Source of the DNA: Magnolia sinica
Lineage: Eukaryota; Streptophyta; Magnoliopsida; Magnoliales; Magnoliaceae
Assembly (NCBI RefSeq): GCF_029962835.1
Contig: NC_080589.1
Location: forward strand, 20,109,586 to 20,173,585
Direction: 5' to 3'
Length of the DNA stretch: 64,000 nucleotides
Within the stretch, counting starts at the first letter, position 1. Each line of letters opens with the position of its first letter. Below the pieces are notes generated by a model. The model did not search any database. It had not been told where the DNA came from and saw nothing but the letters and a program-made list of their open reading frames with translations. The position numbers and the translations under genes were made by a program. Of the stretch, positions 11,809 through 22,149 are shown one piece after another.

Positions 11809-12724
11809 CACCCATCTCCCCACTGATCATATTTGAGTGACACCACTTTCTTTCACAAAAGGTCTTCTTCTTCTTGCATCCATTGCAATCATTTCCCAAG
11901 CAATGCATTATTCATCATCTTTAGCGATTTGATCCCCCTCCCTCTATGGTGGGTTTGCCCAGCTCTTTGCAATCTACTGGGTGTTATTTTTGCTATCTTC
12001 TAACCATTGCCAAATAAAAGCTTATCGCAGTTTACCATTGACTTTTGAGGGGCATTGAAACATCAACATATACGTCTGTCATGGCTGATATAGCAGCTTC
12101 AATGAGAGTCATGTATCCTCCCAAGGAGAGGTATCTTCTTTACAAGTTGATAACCTTGTCGGACCCTTCCAATCATTGCTGCCACTGACCTGTATTTGGT
12201 TTCCTGACATATAGCAGCAACCCAAGATTAGTAGTAGGGAGGGAGCCGACTTTGCACCCAAGAGCTTTTGCAAACTATGTTCTCCCATTAATCTTTAATG
12301 GGGTAATATATTTAGGCTCATCATTGTCTTGAAATAATCATAGAATACTTTAGCTTACCCACTTGCTGTCCATTTACATCACATTGAGACACTTGATCTT
12401 ATACTCTGTCATATTGTCAATTGGGAACTAAGAAACCCCCGCGCGCACACACACACTTTTGCTGTCCCTTTGGTCAGCTTTTATTTCATTTTATTTTTAA
12501 CGTTGCTTGTTGTTTATGTCATGTGGAGGATGTAGGGCTTTAGTTTTGTCTGGCAGGATCCAGATCCCAGATCCTTGAATAGGGAGGGTTGCCGGCCATC
12601 GAAACTAGAGTGGATTTAGTTAATTGGTTGGTGGATCTTTGATGGTGATTGATTGGGCGTCAGGGAACCTAGGAGCTTGTGTTTATTTCCACTTGTATAA
12701 TGTTTGCTCAGACATTCCTTGGAG
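11809..12724. other. Unassigned stretch
   Basis: No gene recognised. It continues the sequence interrupted by the L1 insertion. A (CA)n run lies at 12445-12460, and a motif resembling those repeated in 13.6-14.5 kb occurs near 12520. Confidence 0.3.
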
Positions 12725-13370
12725 TAATGTTTTATGCATTGGTATCATATTATGTATTTCACCCTTGGTATACGGAAACATCATGATAAAAGTAAGGAAA
12801 TACCACATGTATTGTGTAATGCGTTTTGCAGTTTGACGGAAACATTGGGGAAACTATAAGGAAAATGGTGGAATTTTTTAGTGAAACTTCAAGAGATGTT
12901 AAAAGACACATGATTACACACCTTAGAATCAAAATGTTACAAAGAAAACTATGCACCATAGTCTTTCATTGTTTAGGGGACAAACAATGCGGTTCTTGAC
13001 AAAACCATGCTCCGAAATCCATCTCCACTTCCGATGTCTCCACCAAATGCGTGTTTTGATGTGAAACAACTCGAGTGCAGTTGTTAAAACACAGCTACAA
13101 AGAGAATCCCAAAAAAATTGAGCAAGAGATGTTTCAAAAAAATTTCTGATGTTCACTGGTTTTGCTTGAAGTATCAAATATTGCCCAAATAATGATGATA
13201 TATTGGCAAAATAATGCAATTATTGCACAATATTTGCGAAATATCACAAATATTGTGATATATCCGCGTACATGGGAATTTTGCGAATTCTCTAGATTTC
13301 ATATCGCCCATGTGCGATCACAATAATATCAGCCAGTATTTTGGTTGATGCCGTTGATACATTGATCATT
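12725..13370 (-). mobile_element. hAT-like non-autonomous family 2, diverged copy
   Basis: Begins 'TAATGTTTTATGCATTGG' and carries, in reverse orientation, the family 2 landmarks 'tttcacccttggtata' (compare 'gtatcccaagggtgcg' in the other copies), 'gtgaaacttcaagagatg' and 'aatattgtgatatatc'. It ends near 'ttgatacattg'. No convincing 8-bp target duplication is left, so boundaries are approximate. Confidence 0.5.
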
Positions 13371-14229
13371 GCCATGTAATATGAGAAGTCAAGAATTTTG
13401 CTCTCTTTTGCTAAGAGGCTGATGGATCCTTGCTCCTTTTGGCATTTTTAATAATTTATTGTTAGCGAATAGGGTCCCTTGATACAGTGGAATGGCAGAA
13501 TAGGATTTGTTTAGCCAACTCGAATTAGTTGGGATAAGGCTTGGATGATGATGTCCATGATTAAAAAAGACCTCTCTTGTTTGGATTATGAATTTTTCAG
13601 ATTTCTTTTAACTTTTTTGTTTGTTTTAGTGATGAGTTTATTGTTCTTATTTTGCATTTTGTTTATGTCATGCTGAGAGTGTACAGTGTTAGTTCTGTTG
13701 GTAGTCAGAGAAAATTATTCTAGAAAAAATGGGGGGTTTGTCTTTTGTTTTCTTTTCTTGTTGTATTTTGTTTTATTAATGCATAGATGTTTCTTATTGC
13801 AATTGTCCTGTACACTTGAATTTTTTATTGATACCGATTTGTTAACTTCTCTCAAATAGATCTTGAGTTTTTGAGAATGGTTGTTTTTTTTTTTTTTGGT
13901 TGGATTCTTTCTTTCATTCTTTTTTTCCTTATTTCAACTTTTTTGTAATGCATGCTGAGAATCTAGGATTTGAATTCTGTTGGGAGTTGGTGAGACTTCC
14001 AGGTTCTTTCTTTCTTTTTTCTTATTTCGTTTTTTATTTTTATTTTTATTTTTAATGCATGTTGAGAATCTAGGATTCTAGTTCTGTTGGGAGTTAGTGA
14101 GAATTAGATTCCAGGAAACTATGGTTTCTGGAATTTGGAGTTCTTGTTAAAATGAACAAATTTTCTGTTGAAATTATCATGTAAAACTGAATGCATTCAC
14201 TGGTTTGGGAACATTCCTTTCTCCCACAT

Positions 14230-14274
<45 letters not shown>

Positions 14275-15747
14275 CTATATATATATATATCTCACTGAAA
14301 TGTTAAATATTTTAGAATAAGGTTTGTTTACCACCATTTTACTTTGTTCATTTCTTTGTTTTTTTTTTGGGGGTGTTTGGTGTGTTCCTTCTTCTTCTTC
14401 TTCTTTTTGCTCTGTGTGTGTGTGTTTATGTTGTGAACCTAGGGTTTTACTTCTGTTGGTAGGTAAAGAAGAACATGTTAGACAAAACTAGGTCATTTTC
14501 TGTTGTTTGAGAGAATGGTACTGATGGTCTTGAAACTAGGTCATTTTCTGTTGTTTGAGAGAACGTGTTATGGATTTGTTGGTTCTAACATTCAGCATCT
14601 TGTACACTGTAAGTGACTAGTGATGGAGGTCCAATCCTCACCATGTGGACCAACATGTTCTGAATCTTGGGCTGTTCGCCACTAGTTTTAGGGGCATCTT
14701 TTTGGGATTTTGAAGATATGGTTGTTGATTGCAGATTCTCTGATGATTCTCAGAATATCTCTCTGGATTTACTTTTGCTATTTCTAGGCCATTACTAATT
14801 GTCCAAATCTTTGTAGGTAGAGTTGTTGCTATCTTGGATAGATTTGAAATCAATGTAATTTTTGAAATATCTTAATTAAAGATCCATAGGAGTTTGAGGG
14901 TGTCTTTTAGGTTCTATAAAAGGGGTTGTTCTAGATGGGTAGAGGCACCACATTTTTTTGGGTGCTTTCCGAGGTCAGGTATTTGTAAGAAAGAAGCTTC
15001 AATTTTGATAAAGTTGTTTATTATCTTCTACTCCAATATTCTCGTGGGTGTATTCTCTGTCCATTTTTTGCAATTCTGGCATCGAATCTTACTAATTTGA
15101 TATTGGATTGCATCAACTAGTGAATTATGGCTTGATAATTTCTATTTAGATTGCTTGTCTGTGGTCACTTCTATACACTTTATGTAAATGTTTAGGTAAT
15201 TGCATCAAATAGTGAATTATGGCTTGGTAATTTCTATGTAGAATGCTTGTCTATAGTGACTTTTGGACACTGTAAATGCTTACAAGTGTTTCCATGCATA
15301 AAATTTGTTACTTCGTGAATTAGGCAATTCATTGATTGATAATTTGTTATCTTTATGAAAATTGGAATTTTATAATTAATAATAATAATATTTTTTTTTC
15401 TCTGGTCTTCTTGTCAAATCATGATTTAATAGCAAATTTACATTTTAAGAGAGCTCCACATCAATTTCTCATGTCCTTGAAGAGTCACTTTGATTGGATG
15501 ATCCAGTCCATCTAGTCGATGGTTATAAAAAAAAAAAACTGATTGCCTATATCAATCACCATACACATTGTTTAATAATGGATTTGAGCCATTATGCGGG
15601 ACCCAACTTTGATTGAACGTGGTTCTGTATTATCACTTTGATTTGGTGATCATAATCACATCATTGACCATCAAATGGTATCATCCTATTGAATATAACG
15701 ACATAAGGCAAATACCCAATGTGAAATATTCATCATGTTGGTCCCCC
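13371..15747. other. Unassigned stretch with degenerate direct repeats
   Basis: No coding region found. A word like 'tgctgagaatctaggatt...agttctgttgggagttagtgaga' recurs near 13670, 13960, 14057 and 14435 and more loosely near 12520, and a second pair ('tagtgaattatggcttg.taatttctat.tagaatgcttgtct') recurs near 15118 and 15210. These look like local duplications. If the DnaJ gene has a distant 5' exon it could lie here, but I cannot identify one. Confidence 0.4.
14231..14291. repeat. Compound microsatellite (CT)n(CTAT)n(AT)n
   Basis: Contiguous runs of CT, then CTAT, then AT units. Confidence 0.95.
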
Positions 15748-17561
15748 CAATGTTTTCTATGTTGTTATCACATAATGTATCGCACCTTTGGGATATGGAT
15801 GTATAACAGTTATCACATGGGATATATTGGTTGTATTGCGTAATGCATCGCTGTTGTTGGGAAACATTGGAAAATTGGTCGAATTTTTCAATGAAACTTT
15901 AGGGATTGCTAAAAAAGGCACTACTACACTTAGAAATCAAAACATCACAAAAAAAAACAAAAAAAAAAAACAAGTGCACATAAGATTTTTCATTTGTATG
16001 GGGTCCTAATCTATTTGATGTATGATTGAACTGATGCAATTATATTCAAACTCTATTCATGTAATTTATAAAGGTAAGAAGACATGTATGGAAAGTGGAA
16101 ACACAAGCAATACATTCAAAAGCAAAAGCAGTAGAAAATTAGAAATATACCTGTGAAGAATGTGTCCATGGCTCAGACCCGCATAGAGTTATGCGATGGC
16201 CCAAAATCATCATCTCCATCTTGATGGGGCTGGGCATAGTATCGTTGCTCCATAACTTGACATTACTATGCATAGGTTATAGTAGAATGATACTAGTGAA
16301 GACGCCCTCTAACATTTGGGAAAATTTTGGAAAAAAATTATTTTCTTCAATTTTCTGCAAATCAACCCATCTTCCCCAAATCCTAAAATTAGAGCGTATG
16401 TGAGATGATGATTTCATCAAACACTCCCGAATACTTCGAAGTGAGACAAATTGACCGCTGATCGAAATGGGATTTCGAAAAAATAATAATATATTTTAAA
16501 CATTTTTAATTAGAAAATAATTTTGTTTTCCAAAAAATCCCCAAATTACTGAGAATCACTGGATCAGGTTACATGCATGTTTGTTTCTGTGTTTGTAGCA
16601 GTGTTTTAAATAGCGGTAGCGTGATGCGTAGCGCTCAGCCCTCTATAGCGTGTAGCGTAAATACGTAGCGTGTAGCGTAAGCTACACGATATTTCTATTT
16701 TTTAATTTAAAAATAGGATAAATATAATAAATAGTGGAAAAAAAGGGAAAAAAAATATAAAAATGCCTAAAAGATGATTCATTTTATCAATTATAAGCAT
16801 GTTCAAAAAAGTTATTAGTTATCATTTATCAAAAGCCAATCCACATATATAAGCTAAATCAAATAATTATCACATCAACAACTTCCTAAGTAAACCACTT
16901 TAATTAATAATGTCTAATTGAAACCACAAGTCACAATTATGAAAAGAAATAAAAATCCCATGGGTTAAAAGTATCAAGTACAATACAAGTGTCACATTGC
17001 TCAACATTAGAAACAAAGAAAACGTGAAAAAATAATAAAAAAACTAAAATAGTAAAAAAATAGATTGTAGCTTACGCTACGGACGCTACGCGCTACGTAG
17101 CTGTAGCGTACGCTACGACCCTTGTAGCGTGCGCTACAGGGGATTTACGCTATTTGGGACGCTATGTAGCGCTACGGCCACACTACGCTACGTAGCGTAC
17201 GCTACCGCTACGCTACGGGCGCTATTTGAAACACTGGTTTGTACATAGATTGCAACCGATTTGTGAGAAATTGGGAGATTTTGATTGTTTCTAATTTTTC
17301 GCAATTCGGCCCATCTCCCTTAAATCTCAAAATTGAAGCTCCAAATGTATGATTTTTCATGCAAAATATGAAGAATCATGGAATTGTAACGAAGTGATGC
17401 TAATTAATATGATTTATAGAAAAAAGGATCAAAAATAAAAAAAAATCACCAGATTGAACTTGTGGGATATATCGGCACTACTTATGTGTTTCATATTGTA
17501 GGTGGGATACATGATATATCACAGGATGTATTGGACGATATTGTTGATATTGAAAATATTG
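15748..17561 (-). mobile_element. hAT-like non-autonomous family 2 copy, carrying a nested family 1 element
   Basis: Terminal words are CAATGTTTTCTATG at the left end and the inverse of CAATATTTTCAATATC at the right. The flanking 8-mers are GGTCCCCC (15740-15747) and GGTCCCAC (17562-17569), a 7/8 match. Net of the nested family 1 element (16599-17236 plus one target copy) it is about 1.17 kb, the same length as the copy at 43351-44495. It has no transposase, so movement would depend on a hAT transposase elsewhere. Confidence 0.75.
16599..17236. mobile_element. hAT-like MITE, family 1 (CAGTGTTTTAAATAGC ends)
   Basis: The left end reads CAGTGTTTTAAATAGCGG and the right end inverts to CAGTGTTTCAAATAGCGC. 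The flanking 8-mers are GTTTGTAG (16591-16598) and GTTTGTAC (17237-17244). The inverted ends extend through dense 'gtagcgtacgctac' palindromes, so the element can form a strong fold-back. Internally it is the reverse complement of the copy at 19337-19900. Confidence 0.88.
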
Positions 17562-17569
17562 GGTCCCAC

Positions 17570-18184
17570 AATGTATTGTCATGCCCTTGAAGAATCATTT
17601 TGATTGAACAATCATAATCATCTGAATGAGGAACAATGAAACAAACAGATCATGTTGTTTATAATTGAGTCATCTGGTATGCTTCCTTTGTCACATGCGC
17701 CCCACATTGGATTTCTATTCTCTCGGGAGTCATTTTGATAAGGAAATTTTTAGCAACCGGTTAATTTCTGTAAAATATAAGGCTGGATCAATCATAACAA
17801 AATGGGCTAGTGATTAATCAAGACAAATCATCAATTGTACCCACCTTAGACTGTCGTTATCTCGCAACAATTACTTTAATTGGTTGATTCAAACATCTGG
17901 TTGGATAATAAAAATGGATGGTTCAGACCATTTCTAGTGAAAATGGTCCAACTTCAAATTTGGACCATCCATCTTGAGATCACTTTGATCAGATAAGCCA
18001 ACTATATGATCTATGATAATCAAAATGGAGATTTAAATTTTTAAAAAAGTAAAAAACAAATGGTCAAGATCATCATGGTAGCCAGTGATTTAAATATCGA
18101 TAGGCCGATACCATCAATATTGCATGTGGCCAATACGATACACACGAGTTATTAATTCTCTTGTATCGCACAAAATATCGCAAT
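17570..18184. other. Unassigned repeat-like stretch
   Basis: No gene seen. Phrases such as 'aatcactttgattggatgatc' in both orientations recur elsewhere in the window (28.5-28.9 kb), so it is probably old dispersed repeat. The last 120 bases resemble the 'gatacgat' ends of family 2. Confidence 0.35.
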
Positions 18185-18735
18185 TAGTGTTTTAAATTAG
18201 CTTCTCTATATAGCTTGTTGCTTTCGCTACATGGTGTAGTTTAGCCTTAATGCCTCAAAGCTTATGAAAATAGCTCAAATCATGTGTAACCTGCATTACA
18301 TGCTAAATTTACATATGCTGCATGCTATATAGCTTATGGTATGCGCTACATAGCTTACACTACAAGTTATTTTTCACCAGAACATTAAAAATCAATTAAT
18401 GGTTTCAATTATTTGTTACATTTTTTTGTTTTAAAAAAAATAAGAAATAGTTAATCTTTTGAATTTTAGTAAAATAATGTAAGTAATAGAATTAAATCAG
18501 TTAGATTGCTCTTTCTTTACCTTTATATTTAATCTTTACCTATTTTCCTATTATTTTAAGTTGTGTTTGGTTGCACCAAAAAAATAATAATAAATAAACG
18601 AATTTGTCACACCAAATTTCATTATACATTTGACTAATTTGGTGCAAAATATCATAAAATTTTATGATATTTGGTGTAACCAAGTACAACCCTAAATAAA
18701 AATCTACTACTTATGCTACATTCAAACACTTATTT
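18185..18735. mobile_element. Family 1 related MITE, diverged, right end lost
   Basis: Starts TAGTGTTTTAAATTAGC and follows the internal sequence of the copy at 47180-47748 (second subfamily: 'cattaaaa.tcaattaatg.tttcaat.atttgttaca', 'ggtgcaaaatatcat'). The right terminal repeat is missing, with similarity fading near 18730. No target duplication. Confidence 0.55.
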
Positions 18736-19336
18736 TTTGAAATAGGACCATTTGATAGTTTTCATTCTTCACTTTCAATAAATGTCCACCAGTCCATTGG
18801 TGGGATAGGTGCTAATAGATTGCATTTGGGGCATCAAACGGTTTGCCATATCAGCTACCAATTGGCAACACTATTTACCTGAATATAATTTTCATTTTTT
18901 TCTTAAGATTTATTTGTGAAAATGATATTAAATTGTTAGATACATGGATTACATAATAGGAGACAAAAGTCCCTAGACTTTGTATGTTGAAATACAATGT
19001 ACGCGAGTACTAAGGTATGTAATCCACCAATACCGACAAATATCAGATATTTTGGTATTACATTCATTCTAATAAATTCATATTGATATTATATAGTTAG
19101 ATAATTATATTAAAAGATTTGCAGCCAATCCTAGGTTATCAAATTCATCAAATTCATCAGACAACCTGATACAACATTTTCACTGTTACGCCCATTGTTA
19201 CCGCAACAGGACATTTTGTATATGGCTTAAGCCTCAGGCTTTGGATGGGTGAACACTATATACCCCATCTTTATGCTTATCAGTCACCTGGGCAACTGGT
19301 TTGCACAATCTCGAGACCTTATATATCAAGGATGCC
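18736..19336. other. Unassigned stretch
   Basis: No gene recognised. The right end (AGGATGCC, 19329-19336) is the left target duplication of the following MITE. Confidence 0.3.
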
Positions 19337-19900
19337 CAGTGTTTCAAATAGCACCCGTAGCGTAGCATGGTCGTAGCTACGTAGCGTCCCAAATGGCGTG
19401 AATCCCCTGTAGCGTACGCTACAACTACGTAGCGCGTAACGTCCGTAGTGTAAGCTACAATGCATTTTTTTACTATTTTATTTTATTTTATTTTTTCACG
19501 TTTTCTTTGTTTCTGATGTTGAGGAATGTGACACTAGTATTATACTTGATACTTTTAACCTATGAGATTTTTATTTCTTTTCATAATTGTGACTTGTGGT
19601 TTCAATTAGACATTATTTATTAAAGTGGTTTGCTTAGAAAGTTGTTAATGTGATAATTATTTGATATGGCTTATATATGTGGATTGGCTTTTGATAAATG
19701 ATAACTAATGACTTTTTTGAACATGCTTATAGTTGATAAAATGAATCATCTTTTAGGCATTTTTATATTTTTTCCCTTTTTTCACTCTTTATTACATTTG
19801 TCCTATTTTTAAATTAAAAAATAGAAGTATTGTGTAGCTTACGCTACACGCTATAGAGGGCTGAGCGCTACGCATCACGCTACCGCTATTTAAAACACTG
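19337..19900. mobile_element. hAT-like MITE, family 1, perfect 8-bp target duplication
   Basis: Runs from CAGTGTTTCAAATAGC to the inverse of CAGTGTTTTAAATAGCGG and is flanked by AGGATGCC on both sides (19329-19336 and 19901-19908). At 564 bp, with a perfect target copy, it is among the youngest insertions here. It sits at the 3' edge of a minus-strand L1 fragment. Confidence 0.9.
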
Positions 19901-20715
19901 AGGATGCCTTAACCAACCCCCTTCTTTTACCTTGTAGTTAGATGCAATAACCTTTCGCCACAAATTCCCTTCGTTCGTGTCGAATCTCCACAACCATTTG
20001 CCTCGTAACGCATGATTCATCGCGTCTCCAAATGGCTTGTACATTCTTCCCATTTTAGTAGGTGGAACTTGTGACTTGTGTTGGAACCTTGCTACAATTT
20101 ATTTTTTTTATTTTTTTATTTATTATTATTTTTTTTTAAAATAATGTCAGTCTCTTGCTCAAGGATAGATGTCAGCTCTTCCATCTCGATAGCTTCCTCT
20201 CAACTCTTTCGATCACATTGTCCCAAAGATGTTTTGCTTATTTGTCGATACAAAGGGGAAGGCCAAGATACGATAAAGGAAATGATCCCACACCTCCACC
20301 AGACTTCCCACTTCTTCCTTGGATAATCCAAAAACCAACATTTCGTTCTTAAGGATGTTAACTTTTAGCCCCAATACCACCTCGAAAAATTTCACTATCT
20401 TCCTCAAGTTGTCCCCATGACTTTGTCAGCATCGCAAAACAATATGATATCATCGGTAAACTAGAGGTGAGAGATCTGAATGCCCACATTTGCCACTATA
20501 AACCCATGGATAAGCCCAGTTGACATGCCTCCATCCAACATCTTGGTAAAGGCTTTTGCAAGTTTGCAACCACCAAACAAAAATGGGGAAAGATGAGATC
20601 CCTGCCGATGACCTCTCAACACCTTGAAAAAGCTTTTGGGGGGCCCGTTAACCAGAACAGAGAATCTAGCCGATCTAATGTACTTTTGGATCCACCTTCT
20701 TCACTTTTGTCAACA
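19901..20715 (-). mobile_element. L1-type LINE fragment, reverse transcriptase and connection region
   Basis: On the minus strand: 'SVLVNGPPKSFFKVLRG' near 20690-20640, 'RQGSHLSPFLFGGCKLAKAF' near 20600, and 'VNILKNEMLVFGLS' (20360-20320). Next comes 'KFHLLKWE' near 20070 and then 'GKWLWRFDTNEGNLWRKVIA' near 20020-19950, which is the plant L1 block between reverse transcriptase and zf-RVT. Several stops. Same general L1 group as the plus-strand copy at 2900-11797. Confidence 0.75.
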
Positions 20716-21006
20716 TCCCAACCCCGTAATTGTATCCTTTCCTCGCCTAATTGCACACTTAATGAATTAAGCTCATTTTGCTAATTACCTAATTCATGAA
20801 TCCGGTAAAATGGGTTGTCCAAGAACCTCAGCAGCACATTTCATAAATTTGGCAATTAAAAAGATTGCCAAATTCACGAATTAGGCGTCGATCCAAACAG
20901 CACCTCATAAATTATCGCTTGTTGATTTATGTTCGGAAAATTCAATTGCTTTAACTATATTTTTTCTTTTGTATCCACTAACATGCGAAATCATAGTAAT
21001 TAGGAC

Positions 21007-21762
21007 CTGTGTTTTAAGTATCGACAAGTTCGACCGATATATCCCACTATATATCTTGTATCCCACCCGTGCGATACGAAACATACAAGTAGTGAGATAT
21101 ATCCCACATGTTCGATCCGGAGAGCATTTTCGATTGTGATCTTCTTCTTTTTTTTATTATTATTATAAAAATTTAATGCAAATCATGTTAAATAAGTGTC
21201 AAATTGTTACAAATCATGAAAAATCATGGATTGGGAGCTTTAATTTTGAGATTTGGAGGAGATGGGCTAAGTTGCGGAAAATTGAAAAAAAAACAAACAA
21301 AAAAAAATCAAAATTTCTCAATGTCTTGCAAATTGGTTGCAATCTATGTCCAAACATAAAATCAAACATGTATGTATCCTGATCTAGTGATTCATCTTTT
21401 TCTTTTGAATGTATCGCTTGTGTTTCCACACGTCTTCATACATTTATAAATTATATTAATAGACTTTGAATATACTTGCATCAATTCAGTTAGGCAGTGA
21501 ATGGATTATGACTCCATACAAAGAAAACCTATTATATGCACTTGTTTTTTGCAATGTTTTGATTTATAACTGTGTATTGATGTCTTTTTTAACAATCACT
21601 GAAGTTTCATTTAAAAATTCGACCAATTTCCCAATGTTTCCCCATGTTTCCAACAACAACAATACATTACACGATACAACCGATATATCCCACGTGATAA
21701 CCGATACGTATCTGTATCCCAAGGGTGCGATACGTAACACGATACCGATATTTCGAACATTG
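21007..21762 (+). mobile_element. hAT-like non-autonomous family 2 copy, internally deleted
   Basis: Starts CTGTGTTTTAAGTATCG and ends with the inverse of CAATGTTCGAAATATCG. It keeps the family landmarks 'gatatatcccac', 'tttgaggagatgggctaag'-like words and 'gtatcccaagggtgcgatac'. It is about 0.4 kb shorter than the 43351-44495 copy. The flanking 8-mers match only partly, so the age is greater or the ends are shifted. Confidence 0.65.
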
Positions 21763-21960
21763 ATTTGACTTCCTTTTTTCTGTAGTTTCTTTGATTCTTT
21801 TATTTCCCAGATAACTCATCAGCAGTATAATTCAAATATGTGTATGTTTTTGCGCATGTTTTTGTGTACGTGTTCAAAGGTGTGTTTGATCTAATGGAAT
21901 GTAATTTGCAATATTGGGCTTTTATGGATACTGAGTTAAAATTCTGGGTCTTTGATTTTC

Positions 21961-21962
21961 AG
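21961..21962 (+). promoter_or_regulatory. Possible 5'-UTR intron acceptor for the DnaJ gene
   Basis: A pyrimidine-rich run ending 'tttgattttcag' lies 188 nt upstream of the DnaJ start codon. Genes of this family often have an intron in the 5' UTR, so this could be the acceptor. No donor could be identified, and transcripts would be needed to confirm it. Confidence 0.3.
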
Positions 21963-22046
21963 CTGTTTCTATCCTCTGTCAGAGGAGAATACCATTTTTT
22001 TGGGAAGATAAAGACAGGTCATTTATTTGTCTTTGACATCTGGTTT

Positions 22047-22109
22047 ATGGGCGACACAATCATGGAGTGTAAGGGGGACAGCCTTTTTGGGTGTATGCTC
22101 TTCATATGA
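22047..22109 (+). other. Upstream ORF in the DnaJ leader, 20 codons
   Basis: An ATG at 22047 opens a 20-codon frame ending at TGA 22107-22109, 40 nt before the main start codon and in another frame. An internal Met of this uORF is part of ATGGAGTGTAA, an 11-base word that also forms the start of the DnaJ coding region at 22150. If the leader is transcribed through here, the uORF could lower translation of the main frame. Confidence 0.4.
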
Positions 22110-22149
22110 GAAAATCAGAGTCAGATATTTCTTTGATTTTGGAACAGAG

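Noticed and set aside
22027-22149. Upstream extension of the DnaJ frame by 41 codons
   Set aside because: The frame has no ATG before 22150; the apparent start at 22027 is a TTG, and homologues begin at the position of 22150.
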